In this document: positions 48,465 to 62,000 of the stretch, one piece after another | Layout of the letters: each line of letters starts with the position of its first letter | Position numbering within the stretch: the stretch's first letter is position 1 | DNA from: Gorsachius magnificus | Taxonomy: Eukaryota > Chordata > Aves > Pelecaniformes > Ardeidae | Length of the DNA: 64,000 nucleotides | Direction of reading: 5' to 3' | Assembly (NCBI GenBank): GCA_034008185.1 | Contig: CM067086.1 | Span: 37,177,007 to 37,241,006 of the forward strand | Notes under the pieces: model-generated | The model's input: only the letters and a program-made list of their open reading frames with translations | What the model was told of the DNA's origin: nothing | Databases searched by the model: none | Position numbers and translations under genes: made by a program

Positions 48465-51400
48465 AAAATAGCATAAAGAGAATTATGCAAACAAATAATC
48501 AAAGCCAAAACCTAGGAAAAATAATTGGAATTAACAAATACAAGTGCCAGCCATCGGCAGCTTTCCCCCACCCTATTTTTAAGTTACACTCCTTCCACAG
48601 TTTCTTTGTGATTCCCAGGCACACTTTGGGACATTTTGACACTCTTGAGGAGATACATTTAGGGAGCTTTTCTAACATACCTAGTCAGAAATAGTAACAA
48701 TTGTGTGGTAGAACAGTTTCTGCCTAATCCAGTAGTTAGCATTTAGAGGTTTGTTGGGGTTTTTTTAAGTAGCCAAAAAAAAAAAAAAAAAGCTTATAGC
48801 ATTGCTAAAACTTTCTGGAAGAAGAACTGACAGTTTTCCAATTAAGTCTCATCTTGTATTTTTCTTTACTTCACATCTTTTAATGACAGTGTCATGTAAT
48901 ATGATGATTTTATAAGTGGTTTTGCTAACTCATTCAGCAGAGTAATCAATAGAAAAAAATAAGCCAGATGGGTTGTAGTCCATTTGTATTGGATGGGACA
49001 GATGGCATTATTGATAGATGGAAATATTCCAAATAATTATTGTATAATGATATAACAGTGACTGTGCCTGCAAAATTTTATTAATTTACTTTGTGTGTGG
49101 ACTTTATTCAGTAGGGGTTGAGTTGTACTGCTTAGACAGTACTCCCACTATATTTAGTTGGGAGCTGAGTCCACCCCATACCTTCTTTTCCCCCTCTCCA
49201 TGGGCTTTCCATGCAGAACCATCCCCATACTACTTTGTTAGAGAATTTCAAGTGGTGGATTTTACTTCTGTCTGTACAACAGACTCCACTAGACTAACTG
49301 AAAGGGGCACGATCACAATTACTTTTTTTCCTACCTCTGAATGCCTGCTTTTTGCTTTCTTTTGTTATTCTCACCGATACAAAGAAGAAACATGCTGTAC
49401 TGTCTGAAGATTTCAGGCATTCCAGCTTGTTTAACTGCTGTGTCTTATTCTTTTTACATAGTGCTAATTCCCAGCAAGATTTGGTATGGCTAGGCCGGTA
49501 AAATACATCCATTTTGATAAATTGTGTAACAGATATTGGTTTGGGCTGTTGCTATTCCAATGTATAACATGGCAAAGTACCGTTAATTCAATTTTTTTTC
49601 TGTGAGTTAAGAGCGCATCAACTTACAGAAAAACTTGGAGGCCATTTCCTGCTTTTGAAATACAGTTCTTGATAAACATGACTGAATGATAAAAACAAGT
49701 TTCAGTTCTTATTTGATGGCATATACAAAACTTGGAGGCAGATTTTCCAGAACTATCTGTAATGTTATCTCTTATTTCTTTGTTATAGTAAGAAAAATGT
49801 ATAGGGAATTACTTTAGTACATTTAGTATGCAATGTTTTGATACCAACACGAAGCTTAGGACTGCCTGTATTTGTAAGTGAAGCCAAAATATTGGTGAAG
49901 GAAACTTTTGAAATGGTGAAAACAATATATTTTGTTAAGATTAGAAAACAGGTTTGCATCGAAATATAATATTTAATGTAATTGTAAGATTTATTAATAG
50001 CTCTGAGACCATTAGCTTATATCTTTTGCTTCAGCAATTCACTTTATACATACTATTTTTTTCTTCACATGATGATATTACAGATCAGTTCCACTCTGAG
50101 TTATTTTATTAGACCGTTGCCACTGTATTTTCCATCCTCGGTAATGAAAAATCTACCTGGTGAAATACTTCTGTGACATGAAAAAATACGTGTCTTTTGG
50201 CTTTTATAACACAGTTTGCATTTGGGTGTTAGTTGTCTAGTCTTCTCCCTCCAATAAACCCCTGTACTACAAACTTTAAAAGTTCTCCAGCCCACCTTCT
50301 TCTGACAGAAGCTTTTTTAATTCATGGTAAGCATTCAGGATGAGTGGCTGTGATCCTGTGATTGTTTCAAACCCAGCAGAGAGTGCTACAGTTGACTTTG
50401 ATTCTGTCAGGAATGTCAGTCAGGTTGTTGACGATGTGTGTTGTAATAGCATGTAATGCAGAAGTGACGGAAAAAAGATTTGCAGTGTTTTATCTGATAT
50501 ATATTGTGAATGGGTTCCTTGCTTATTTCAGCACTCGAGTAACTTGATGCCAACTTTAAGTATCTAAACTTAAACCTTTTGGTCCAGATACACAAACTGT
50601 TTAGATGTCAAAAGATGTAAATGAGCCTAAACTAGGATTTTTTAAAAATATCCAAGAGCCGCCATCTAGGGGCACTGGGCCCATTCTACAGAGCCCCCAC
50701 ATCATACCTCCTTCGACCCTTCTGTAAATACCATTGGTACTACCCTGTGTCTTTCCACTTTGCCTACTGAATAATGCAGAGGTCCCAAGTTAAATCCCAA
50801 ACAAGAAGCTGTCTAGCTACATGCAGTGGTTTTCTGGAGTAATTATTATGTTTTCACAGCAGTCATTTAGAATGGCTTCATGCATCTGTAACCCAGCAGT
50901 GTGTTGCATCGTTCAGACACACCTGTAGTATTTGAAGTATACAGACTGTCATGAATTTAAATAAAATTCGTGCATTCTCTGACACTTTATCCTAAGTAGA
51001 GCAGAAAAAGGAATTTTTTTAAGTTTAAGATCCTAAAACCAAAAACTTAAAAGGAATGTATAAAACCCCCAGATTTCTGCAAGGGGATATGTACTTTGTC
51101 ACCATCCTGAGCAGATGTTTGTAATTCAGTAATATTCAGGTACACATTTTTTGCATATTTTATTATATGTATTGGTTAGTATCCATGTTTAATGCAATTG
51201 GTGGATTTCCAAGTAGTATTGTAAATTCTGTGCCCCATAGATAGTAGTATAGGTAACACTGATTTAATTGGTCTCCTTCCTTTACCAGTTTCTTGTACAG
51301 AATAGTTAAAATGTGAATAGAAGTAAATTAATATTATAAAGACATAAATGATAGATTAGAACCCTGCTACATTTACAATGCAGTAAAATCTTGTGTAGGT

Positions 51401-53120
51401 TAATGAATATAACTGGTAATATTACCAGAAGAAAACTAAATATTTTTGAAAAACATTGCCATCAGCCAATACCTATGCCTATCAACAACTCAGTAGGAAG
51501 AAAATACATGTTTCTGTTTCCCTTTTTTGTCTCATCAGTTTTATAACATTTATTTTGCTACTAGATGCTATTTTGAATGTTCTGCAGTTTGATATATCAA
51601 ACCAGGTTTCTTTTATGGCCCATGTTAAGAGCACGCAGTGCATTCAAATAGCACAGTGGTAGAGGGTCTTTCATCTTGTGCCTAGTGTATTTCAGTTCCC
51701 CTATGTTCAGATTAAACAAAGCTTTTGTATTCATTTGAAGCAACTGTAATGAGAATATTTAACACAGGTCAAATGCGGATAGCGGAACTCCAGAGGTCCT
51801 TGAAAATATTCTGCCTTTTGACACTAGGCCACGGTGGGAGGTGAAAGGGTTGCCACTTTCACTTTTTTTAAAAGGAAGATTATGATATTCCATATGTAAC
51901 ACTAGTGGAGCCTCAATGAATTTTAGAAAGGAATATAGTCAACAAAAAGAGCAATGAAGGAGTCTACATGACCTTAACTAAAGCCAATCATATGACTGCT
52001 TAATGTTCTAAACAGTATATATTAATCTAACTTGTAGAATGTAAACTTAAATTATGAAGAATAGAAAATAAGAAAGGAGAGCATTTCTTGTGTGAATGTT
52101 TGTGTAGATAGATACAGATACAATCAAATCCTCAGCTGGTATAAGTCAGCATAACTCTCTGATTTCCATGAACTGATCTACACTAGCTTATTTGCCATTT
52201 ACAGGTAATACAGACATGCATTTGAACATTGTTTTTCAGTCAGACACAGTGAAGAAATGCATGTCAAGTTATTCAGGGTGGTAAACAGCCTAGTTCATCC
52301 AGCCTGACTGATTTTCCCCTGCAGCAGTTCCCTTATGAGAGCTTTTTTTGAGTGAGTCTTCATCTCTTTTGCTGAAAATATTAATTCTGTTTTGAGCCTG
52401 TCACTTTTGTGCTAAGCGAGAGGGCATATACGCATCCACTGTTTGCTTGGGCCAGAACCTCTGGTCAAAAGTCTTATGTGTGATGACTGTGAAAGCCACT
52501 AACAGGATTTGAGCCCTGAGGCTGGTACCTGTTGTCCGTGCCTCTTTATGGTGGGGAGAATGCCATTTTGGTTGAAAAGTGATCAAAGTCCTACTGGCAC
52601 TCAGGAAACTTCTCGATTGAACTGTAGTCCTAATTACATGTAGAACACTTTAAATCCCCACAACAGAGGAAGGAACTTCAGGAAAATCATCCGCTTCAAA
52701 GCTTTTTCTGTTTTACTCCGGATGAGTTAATCTTACTGACCATGACTGAAAGAAGAGCCAGATTACCACCCCAATCTATGTAGACAGTTTTATTAACAAC
52801 CTATGCTTTCTAAAGTGGCAACAGGTTAATCTCTTTCAGACACCGCAAATATTCCTTCCAAGTCAGTGCTTCCAACAAGTAGTTTGATGTTAAGTACTAA
52901 CTAGCTGTTCCAGATCTTGGTCTTTTCCAGGGAGGGTATTTTAACTTGTCTCTTCAGTGTGAGCTCAATGAAAATAAGAAAATTCAGATCTTAGAAACTA
53001 GTCAAACTTCTGTACTGAAAGTCCTCCCCTTAAATCCGTGGGCAGTATCCTCTTAGTCATGGTTATTCAGGACCTGGAGAAGCATTCCTGTTGCAGGAGG
53101 GAAACTCCGCTATTGCATAG
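48465..53120. other. AT-rich intronic DNA
   Basis: It contains an A17 run at 48775-48791 and a possible CTCF-type word near 50658. Otherwise no features were recognised. Short ORFs such as 49093-49407 have no family resemblance. Confidence 0.45.
50656..50677. promoter_or_regulatory. Possible CTCF-type site
   Basis: GAGCCGCCATCTAGGGGCAC resembles the CTCF core (CCASYAGRKGGCRS, with the common CCATCTAGxGGC variant) and lies in a locally GC-rich patch. It is a single motif match only. Confidence 0.25.
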
Positions 53121-53592
53121 TGTACTGGGTCTGGCTGGGATAGAGCAAACTTTCTTCATAGCAGCCCCTATGGTGCTGTGTTTGGGATTTGTGGCTAAAA
53201 CAGTGTTGCTAACAGGACAATGTTGCAGTTTCAGGGCTTTCTCTTTTTTGCACTCTGCCCCCACAGCGAATAGGCTGGGGGTGGGTGAGAGACAGCCAAA
53301 GGGATATCCCATACCATATAACACCATGCTCAGCAATAAAAACTGGAGAGTTTTGTCTTCTAAGGTGGCTGTTCCCTCAGAGGCTGGCTGGGCATCGGTC
53401 TGCTGGTGGGAGGCGGTGAATGATTGCTTTTGCATCACTGGTTTTATTCTCTTCACTTATTTATCTGCCTTTATCTCGACCCAAGAGTTCTCTCATTTTT
53501 GCTCTTTCTGTTGTCTCTCCTGTCCTGCTGGGGTTGGGGGGCGAGTGAGCGGCTGTGTGGGTGCTTAGCTGCTGGCTGGCGTCAGCACCACA
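53121..53592 (+). mobile_element. Solo LTR of an avian endogenous retrovirus
   Basis: It starts TGTACTGGG, followed by GGCTGGGATAGAG, and continues with TTTGGGATTTGTGGCTAAAA. The TATA-region remnant is CATGCTCAGCAATAAAA. The 3' part is TTTATCTCGACCCAAGAGTT, then GAGTGAGCGGCTGTGTGGGTGC. The end is CACCACA at about 53592. This matches a widespread bird LTR family (TguLTR5-like, as remembered). The flanks CATAG and AGTAG match at 3 of 5 bases and may be an eroded target duplication. No internal genes are attached. The ORFs reported across it are by-products. Confidence 0.85.
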
Positions 53593-55076
53593 AGTAGATT
53601 CAGCAAATTACCATTGAAGAGAAACTCCAGAGTTAACTAGGAAAATTCATACCTGGCCTTCTCCCTCATGAAGCTCCAGTCAAAATTAGAGCTCAAAAGG
53701 TCATCTCTTCCTTTTGAAACTGTACAAGAATCAGATACAGTTATGATCTTCTACCACCAAAAACTTGAAAAAAAAAAAAAAACCCAAAGAAATTAACTCA
53801 GGAAAATATCTTCTTTCTTCCAGTGGAAGTACTTCTTTACTGGTGTATAGTAAAATCCAAGAGACCCTACTGAATTTCAGTACTTGATTATCCTGATCTC
53901 TGGTCCTGTGTGCTGGTCATAATAACAATTTCATTTCCTCTTCCTCTTCTCTGAAGGATATCACATGGGCTTCAAACTTAATAATAGATCTTCAATTTCC
54001 TGACTTACAAAAGTCAAAGTAAACCAAAAATTATTTATCCTTTCCTGTATTCCACTTTCAAAAAAAGTACATAAGGCAGTGTGGAACTGAGCTAGCATTA
54101 TTTTGAAACCCCTTTAAATTTTTGCGTAGCAAAAATGAGCAGTGCTTAACTGGTCATGCCCAGTGACATGCATGCCAGCTCAGCAGTGAATAATCATGCT
54201 CAGCTTCCTCTCTGTATTTATTCAGCTTCATGGATGAAAAATAAAAATGCTTCCAGCTGATATGATACATGTGTATAGTTCTCATCAATCCCTTTAGTTG
54301 TAACACAATGAACACAGCTGGTAACACTTGAAATCTAACTTTGTTTGTCTTTTGGACATTATTCAGTATTGATATTATGCAGATTTTTATGCGTCTCACT
54401 TATAAGCACCTTTGTGGGAACATCCTGGCCATCTCCTGTAACAAATTAGTTACTTCGGCATATATCTCAACAAAGAAGCAAGTGAGTCTAAAAGAGAAAA
54501 ATTTAACTGTTAACTGATGAAAATGCTAATTGTCCATCATTTCTAATTAAGCCAGTAATTTTGGTAAAGTTTTATCATAATTTGTCAAGTGAATGTTTGT
54601 GTGGAGTTGTAGATATCTGCTCAGTAGTGCAGTCTCTCTGTGCATGTTCTGCAGAATTACATGGGGCAGCTGTATAGGTATAGAGATTTTCTCTTTCCCT
54701 CCCTCCCCATACATATATATATATGCATATGGATAAATAGACATTGCATACATACCCATGAATATATATTTGGGGTTTTTTTCCTAGTATTACAACTTTT
54801 AACAAGCATATATATTAATATGAGTCACTTAAAGTATGTTTATTGAAAAATTCTTATTCTAATTTTCTTTACATGGACTCACCTGCCTTCAGGAACATAA
54901 GAGTTAAGATCCCATTATATATTTCAGTAGTAATCGGAGAGACATATTTTAATCTTCAGAAGAACAAGTTTGCTTTCCATACATCTCATTCCAGTGACTG
55001 CTGAGAAGAGTTACGCATTTAGCTCAAACTTGGCTTATAATTTTTAGGTTATTGTGATCGTCCTCTCATGAGTGGA
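53593..55076. other. DNA between the two solo LTRs
   Basis: AT-rich, with an A-run near 53768-53781 and a short AT repeat near 54713-54724. I see no retroviral gag, pol or env resemblance, so this is not the inside of a provirus. Confidence 0.6.
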
Positions 55077-55587
55077 TGTAGTGGGTATGGCTGGGATAGA
55101 GTTACTTTTCTTTATAGCAGCCCCCACAGTGCTGTGTTTTGGATTTGTGGCTAACACCGTGTTGATAGCAGACCAGTGTTGGCTGTTGCTAAAAAGTGCC
55201 TGCCCAGCGTCGAGGCTTTCTCTTTTTCCAGCTTTCCCTGCACCCAGCAAGTAGGCTAGGGCTGGGCAAGAAGCTGGGAGAGGACACAGCTGAGACAGCT
55301 GACCCGAAGGGACCAAAGAGGCATTATATACCATATAAATTCATAGTGATTTTTTTCTGAAGTAGACATTGCTCGGAGACTGGCTGGGCATCAGTCTGCT
55401 GGTGGGAGGTGGTGAGTGATCGCCTTTATTTTTTTTTCTTTCCTTCAGTTATTACCTTCAGTCTTTACCTCCACCCGTGATTTTTTCCTCACTTTTGCCC
55501 TCCTGAGTCTCTCCCTCATCCCGCTGTGGGGGGCATGAGCAAGCAATTGGGGGGATCTTACCTGCTGGCCAGGGGCAACCCACCACA
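55077..55587 (+). mobile_element. Solo LTR, same family, with 5-bp target duplication
   Basis: It runs from TGTAGTGGG (55077) to CACCACA (55587), giving the TG...CA ends of an LTR. GTGGA at 55072-55076 is repeated exactly at 55588-55592, a clean 5-bp target site duplication. Inside are GGCTGGGATAGAGTTAC, TTTTGGATTTGTGGCTAAC, GGACACAGCTGAGACAGCTG and a TATA-like ATTATATACCATATAAATTC. It is in the same orientation as the copy at 53121 but clearly diverged from it, so the two are independent insertions. Confidence 0.9.
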
Positions 55588-57294
55588 GTGGACTGTAGGA
55601 AATTGCCTGAATTGCATCACCTGAGTTTGACTGCTGTAACATTGAACTGAGAGAAGACTTGTCCTGCAAAATCAAAGTTCCAAACTGTGTGTAGGGTGTT
55701 ATTGACCAGCATAAATGGCTTGACTTAAAATAAAGGGCACATGCAGTTCTCACAGTCCTATTATATTCCATTTAACTGATCTTGCTTTGCAGTCATACCA
55801 TAGTATAAAATGAAAGTAACGGACTACACTGCTGAAAACAAATGTTTGCCCCCAAAATACTCATATACATGAGATGAAGGAATGTAAATGTTTGTGTTTT
55901 CCACTAAAAATCTTTGGTTACTAAAAAGTGCCAAATTCAAAATAATTTTCAATTCTATATATCATATTACTAATAAAGGTGTCTGTCTCAAGAAGGGAGA
56001 GTCTGGCAATTAGTAGAAGTTTAATAGTGCTACCAGAATTTTCAAATTGTTTTCCTTCTGCCTCCAGCAGCCTCACAATTTTCTTCACTGCATACTGCAA
56101 AATTTAATTACAGGTTTAACAACAGTAGCTAATGGTGCTGTACGTGTACAGGTGAACAGGTGATCATAGTTAGAATATGCAAGGCAAAAGCTGATAAGGT
56201 TTGAAAATTAGTTCCAGAGCTCAAGGTCAAAGTTTAGAAGGAAAGTGGACTTTCAAAGAAAACATCTTTGCAATTGGTATCTGAAATTTAAATTCTAAAT
56301 CATAAGATCAGTTATCCTTAATGCTCACAAAGTAGATTTTGACCATTAACTTTTCTCATTTTCTATCCCATTTGGGTACACACTCTCAAATGATTTTCAG
56401 GTGGAATCTTTCCATCTTGAACATCCTTAATTCAGTTCAAGTCTCTTTCCTAAGTGCTTATTTTTGACACTACACTTGAAGAATAAAACCCTCAGAGTGA
56501 CAGTCTGTGATCATGTTTCATGTGGCAGACTTCTTTGCTTTCAGTTTATATTGCTATCAATTTATGACTTCGTTCCTTAAATGGTTATCTTTTTTCCACA
56601 TTGTAACTGATATATTGAATGATGTATATTTGAGAGGTATTTCAAGGAATCTTAACTTTAGCCATTAACTGGTTATGTCTTGGCTCAGGAACCTTTAGTT
56701 TGTTGAGAGAAAGTTAATATTTTTAAAGCAAATAAAACAACTTTTCAATATGTAATTATTTTCTTATCAATTTTACATTTTCATGCCCTTTTGAGCATCT
56801 AGCATGCAGTGCTTGAATTTACACTTAGCTCTGCAGGAACTGCTTTAAATATTATTATTACGAAGGAAGAAATCAAAAATCAAAGTGAATTTTTAGTACA
56901 ATAGCGAGGTATAGGAAGGTGCAATTGCAGTAACAGCAGCCTGCATTATTGTATAGAACTAACTCACAGCTTGACAGAAAAGTCCCTGCTGGGGAGGAAA
57001 TGTAGGGGAACTGGCAGCATTTTGCTATATCTGCTCCCTACTGCTAATAAGCTTTAACCTGTTTCATTTTTACTATGCTTACTGTTTAGATATTTTGCTT
57101 TCAAAATTATATCTGTAACTATGAGAACACATAAAAGGGAGCCCGACAGGTAGGGCTGTTTAAAAATTTAAAACTATCAGCAAGGGATATTAAAGGCCGT
57201 AATGAATAAGATGGTTGCCTTCTCAGTGTGGGTTTTTAGAGTTCAGGCACTGCAGCGCTGGTGGAAAGACTGAGTGTAAGTAGTGGGTAAAACA
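55588..57294. other. AT-rich intronic DNA
   Basis: Nothing recognised in this stretch. Confidence 0.45.
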
Positions 57295-57440
57295 GATTTC
57301 ATAGCTTCAGTAGCTTGTACGGCCAGAAGGCACCATTAGATCATTTAGTCTGACCTGTATATCACAGACCATTACATTTCACCCAGAAATCCCTATTTTG
57401 AACCCTGTGAGTATAGTTAGACTAAAATATATCAGACCTC
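57295..57440 (-). mobile_element. Ancient CR1 (L3-like) 3' end
   Basis: GGCCAGAAGGCACCATTAGA, then TCATTTAGTCTGACCTGTAT, then ATCACAGACCATTACATTTC is the characteristic inverted 3' end of old reptile-type CR1 elements (GGCCAGAAGGGACCATTxxGATCATCTAGTCTGACCTCC). ATTTTGAACCC and GACTAAAATATATC follow in the expected order. It is diverged and truncated. Confidence 0.8.
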
Positions 57441-57710
57441 AAGAGTTTAAAATACTTCATGCCACAGGATGAGAACCAAGAGGCTGAGCTCCCCATGCAG
57501 TAGGAAGGGTGTTTATCAGGTTGGTAAGTACACATGGTAGCGTGACAACTTCTGCAGAATGAGCCAACCAACCAAAGGCTTGTATGCATTTAAAAAAGTG
57601 CAAATCCCTTCCTGGACCCTTTGACTTAAGGAAAAATATACAGATATTCATATTGTATCAGAGCATGTGCTTACTGAAATGTTCTGCTGAAGCCATAAAC
57701 AGTTCCTTCA
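57441..57710. other. Intronic DNA, possibly more of the ancient CR1
   Basis: It may contain further eroded CR1 sequence, but I could not align it. Confidence 0.3.
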
Positions 57711-57806
57711 GAAAAAAAAACCAACCCAAAACAAAAAAACCTACCCAAAAATGAAACCACCACCACCTCCCAAAAAAAACCCCAAACCAACCCAAACAAA
57801 CAAAAG
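57711..57806. repeat. A/C-rich low-complexity tract
   Basis: About 96 bases made almost only of A and C (CCAACCCAAAAC, ACCACCACCACC, CCCCAAACC). The + strand has essentially no G here. Confidence 0.9.
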
Positions 57807-58241
57807 TTAGATTTAATCTGTCTTATTATGTATCAGTGGGAGTAATTAAGGGCCCAGTAAGAGGGAAAATCTTATCCTCTACCAGCCATATCCATTTTTA
57901 AAGCTAATATTCTTTGTCTAATTCTGAATTTCAGGCATTATGCCCCCTTTGACAGCCATGCTGGCTCAGATTCTCAGTCCAGACACATTCATTGCAGTCC
58001 TTTGAATCTCTGAATAATCAGTGCTATAGCTGAGGTTTATAACCATCTAAAAATATGAGGAAAAGGGTATTGTATATTTTCCATTTGATATTATCACATG
58101 CTTCCCATAGCTGATTATCCAGTATTTTAGAATCTTTCTTTTGCTCTGATGGTTGCATAATTGTCACATACAATTATGAAATGTATTTTGAAGAGAGATT
58201 GAAATGTATAAAATTCAGTGGGAGGTTGAAAACACTTAAGT

Positions 58242-59004
58242 CATAGAATCATAGAATCATAGAATGTTTTGGGTTGGAAGGGACCCCTAGAGGTCATCTA
58301 GTCCAACCCCCCTGCAGTGAGCAGGGACACCACTAACCAGATCAGGTTGCTCAGAGCCCCATCCAACCTGGCCTTGAATGTTCCCAGGGATGGGGCCTCC
58401 ACCACCTCTCTGGGCAACCCGTTCCAGTGTTTCACCACCCTCGTTGTAAAGAATTTTCTCCTTATATCCAGTCTAAACCTACCCTGGTTGAGTTTAAAAC
58501 CATTACCCCTTGTCCTGACACAGCTGGCCCTACCAAAAAGATTTTCCCCATCTTTCCTATAGGCCCCCTTTAGATACTGAAAGGCCGTAATCAGGTCTCC
58601 CCGCAGCCTTCTCTTCTCCAGGCTGAACAAGCCCAACTCTCTCAGCCTGTCCTCATAGGAGAGGTGCTCCAGCCCTCGGATCATTTTAGTAGCCCTCCTC
58701 TGGACCCGCTCCAACAGTTCCATGTCCTTCTTGTGCTGAGGGCTCCAGAGCTGGATGCAGTACTCTAGGTGAGGTCTCCCCAGAGCAGAGTAGAGGGGCA
58801 GAATCACCTCCCTTGACCTGCTGGCCACGCTTCTCCTGATGCAGCCCAGGGTACGGTTGGCCTTCTGGGCTGCCAGCGCACATTGCCGGCTCATGTCCAG
58901 CTTTTCATCCACCAGCACCCCCAAGTCCCTCTCGGCAGGGCTGCTCTCGATCCTTTCTTCCCCCAGCCTGTATTGATACTAGGGGTTACCCCGACCCAGG
59001 TGCA
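58242..59004 (-). mobile_element. CR1 LINE, 3' ~760 bp, young copy
   Basis: It starts with three exact CATAGAAT octamers at 58242-58265, the microsatellite-like CR1 3' end, followed by GTTTTGGGTTGGAAGGGACC. It is 5'-truncated at about 59004 within ORF2. It belongs to the same subfamily as the stub at 22519 and is antisense to DPH6. Confidence 0.95.
58298..58924 (-). pseudogene. CR1 ORF2 C-terminal fragment
   Basis: A 208-codon open segment with [20 protein letters not shown], then [43 protein letters not shown] and, near the end, [20 protein letters not shown]. This is the complete C-terminal thumb/tail of CR1 ORF2 through its natural stop. The polymerase catalytic part and endonuclease are missing through 5' truncation. 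Confidence 0.93.
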
Positions 59005-62000
59005 TGTCCATGGGGCTTTTAGATAATGGGATAGAGCAAGACTGTGACACTTACCTAGGAAATCAAGCAAAAATTGAGGTCTCAGTCTTAAATAGGAGAT
59101 CATTCTCCATTCCTCTGCATGCAGAAGTCTGTGTCTGCCTGTCAGCAGGCCAGTTTGCATTCTTCTATATTTCTTTCCATTTATTCTAACAAGTAATTAT
59201 TTGAGATCACTTTGCAAGAAAACTTTCAGGTTGGTAAGAAAGCAGAGGAGTTAGCCTAGTTATTACAGACTTTGTACACAGTCTTCAGGCTTTCAACTAT
59301 TTATTTGTTCTAGGGACTCACTCAAAGCTGACTGTGTCTTCATGGAAATGTGTGTACTGATTGCTCTTATTTTGATCATGTCACAGAGCTGCTCAGTTTC
59401 CGAAATGAAAGGATGAAAAAACAGAAATCCAACAATAGAAAAGAGAAGCAAAATTAACAAGCAAATGATGTCCTTGTGTACTAAATATAATCAAAAGAGA
59501 GCTTGTAAGGTTAGGTCTTTAATTTCAGCTGAGTCCTTTTGTCTGTCACACAGAAGTGATAAACATTTCTACCACTTCTTGGCCTCTGTTGACAATAATG
59601 GTAAAAGATAGAATAGCAAGTTGCTAAATTATTCTGTTTGAGTGATATAAGCTATAGATCATGTGTAGTTATTGATCTGATTTCTTATAAACTTTCTGTT
59701 TTAATGAGTTTCCATATTTGCTTCTCCTTTTTTATAATGCTTACATATACTTACAGTAGTACTATTCAGAGACTATTTGTCATGAAAGTTTTGATTCTGC
59801 AAAGACTTAAACATCTCCTTTATGCACTAAAAAGCTGTCTCAACTTATAAAATAAAATTTATGCTAGATTTATTGTGGGATTTAGGCCCTAAGAGTGGTG
59901 TTAGTTAATTTTTGTGGTAGCTTCTTCTGACATACTTGGTTGACTACCATAAAATTTTAGCCCATCACCTTGACAAATCCTAATAATAGCCAGCAATATA
60001 TTGTATAGATTCCAGTTTTCCTATACTCACTAATATAACTTGAGGTATGGTCACTTTATTCACCTGCAAAATGCCTCTCTGGGAAAAATTAAGCTGTTGT
60101 GTTTGGCATGTTAATTGCTGACCATTTAATATCTAATAATTAATTTTGCATCCTACCATACCTGCATGCAGAATTTTTCACAATTATTGTGAAGAAAACT
60201 TAATTTGGATTTTTTTTTTTCCAAATGCCAGCATGGAGAAATACAATCATTATATTGAGAGATTACATTTATTTGGCATCCATTTGAATTAAAAAAAAAA
60301 ATGATTAAAATTACCCTTGGAAATAGTACTGCCTCTAAATGTCTATACCCATATTTCTTCCCCTGTATCTATTTTCCCTTTTTTGTGTTTTGGGGGCTTT
60401 TTTGAAGATAGGTAAAGACTGCACAAAAAAAGAAATTATTCTGCAAAATGTGCTATCAGATGCTGACACAAAAAATAAAGAATGACCTTGTTTTCTCTAG
60501 ATTTTCCTTGGTTCAGTAACACCAAGTAAGCTCAGGCTCAGTTCTCCAGTTGACATCATACAAATAGTTTCTAGATGACACAGTGGTAACTGAACTACTG
60601 TCAGCTTTGTCCAACACGGTGTGGAGTAGAGAGGACTGAAATTTCTGAAGAACTTGTTTCTTTTTATATTAACAGTATTTCTTCCGTGATAAATATTCAG
60701 GTTTACAAGACCTCATTTTTAGTCTGCCAGGCTTGTGTTAATGTATTTTTGGCATGCAGCAAATAATCTGTTTTATTTCAGGAAGTAATACTAAATGACA
60801 GACTTTCTTATTTTTTGTAAGCTTTGCAAAAAGAACATTCTTAACAATTTTATTGTTATAAAACAGTGTGGTATTCATTCTTTGAATTCTGGCATGTTAT
60901 ACCAGGAATGCATGTGGCCTATTTATTAGACAAACTAGGATGTTGAAAAGGATTGCTCCTATCCTACTTTCTTCAGAAACTGACATTTTTATTCTTATGC
61001 AGTTTTCCTAGTGGAATCTTTACTTTTAAAAGTCATAAACCTATTGTTGTGAGAGACTCTCTAGCAAAGCTTAAACTGGATCTCAGGAGTTTGATGCACT
61101 CTGTTTAATGCAGGCAGTGTAAAAGAAATTTTAAATGTATTATTTAAAGGCACATTAATCTTGCCGCTATAATGGTGTAATAATGCATACCATAGAAGGT
61201 TTTCATAAACTCAGCTTCTAAAAGTAACATCACAGTATCTTTCTTTTTGTTCTCCAAGTCAATTCTTTGTAGAGATAGCAATTATGCATTCATCTCTGTC
61301 TCTCATAGCCTGATTCCATATTCAGCTGTGGGCTAGGTAGACCTTAGTCCTTACACAACAAAAAGAATATTTCTCATTTGGAACAAATGGAGGGTAGTCA
61401 AAATAAACAAATGTATATACAAAATGTTAATAGCTGAAATGCATACCTTTTTAAATTAAATTAAGTAAAATATTTAAGTGCTTATAGAGTGGATTGAGTA
61501 TAGGTTTGTCCTATACTCAATATTCCTGTGTTTTCAATAGAATTTTAATAGGTCTGCCTTTGATATTTTTTTTTAATGAAAAAATACACTTAGTTAGAGA
61601 AATTCTTTTTAAGGTTAGCACTTTTAAAGCCACACTCTGTGTAAGTTAGTATACAACCCTTACAGCCCAGATTTTTTCATTTCTCTATGCTCATTGCATT
61701 GGGTTTTGGTTTCTTTTGTAGCAGTATTGTGAATGCATTAGGCATTCATTAGTGCGAGTATTCTGTAGCTCTCCTGAATATGGGCAATGAAAATCAAGTG
61801 AATCTTTACTAAGAACTAAGTCATACAAATGGAAGGACTTGGTAATACTATCAACCAACATGATAACTTCTTGCATCTGAGCAAAGCTCAGGAAAGCATC
61901 ATGCACACAGCAGTTCAGATAACCATTTTGCTTTAATGTAGAGATACAGGTTAATTACAAGTTTAAAACCAAATTGACAACCTCTGTTGTTAACCTTCCT

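Noticed and set aside
53038..53568. 176-codon + strand ORF and a 129-codon minus ORF opposite it
   Set aside because: Both run across the solo LTR at 53121-53592, and the translation is LTR sequence rather than a protein family.
53121..55587. A complete provirus bounded by the two LTRs
   Set aside because: The interval is only ~1.5 kb with no viral gene resemblance, the LTRs are diverged, and the second has its own exact 5-bp duplication.
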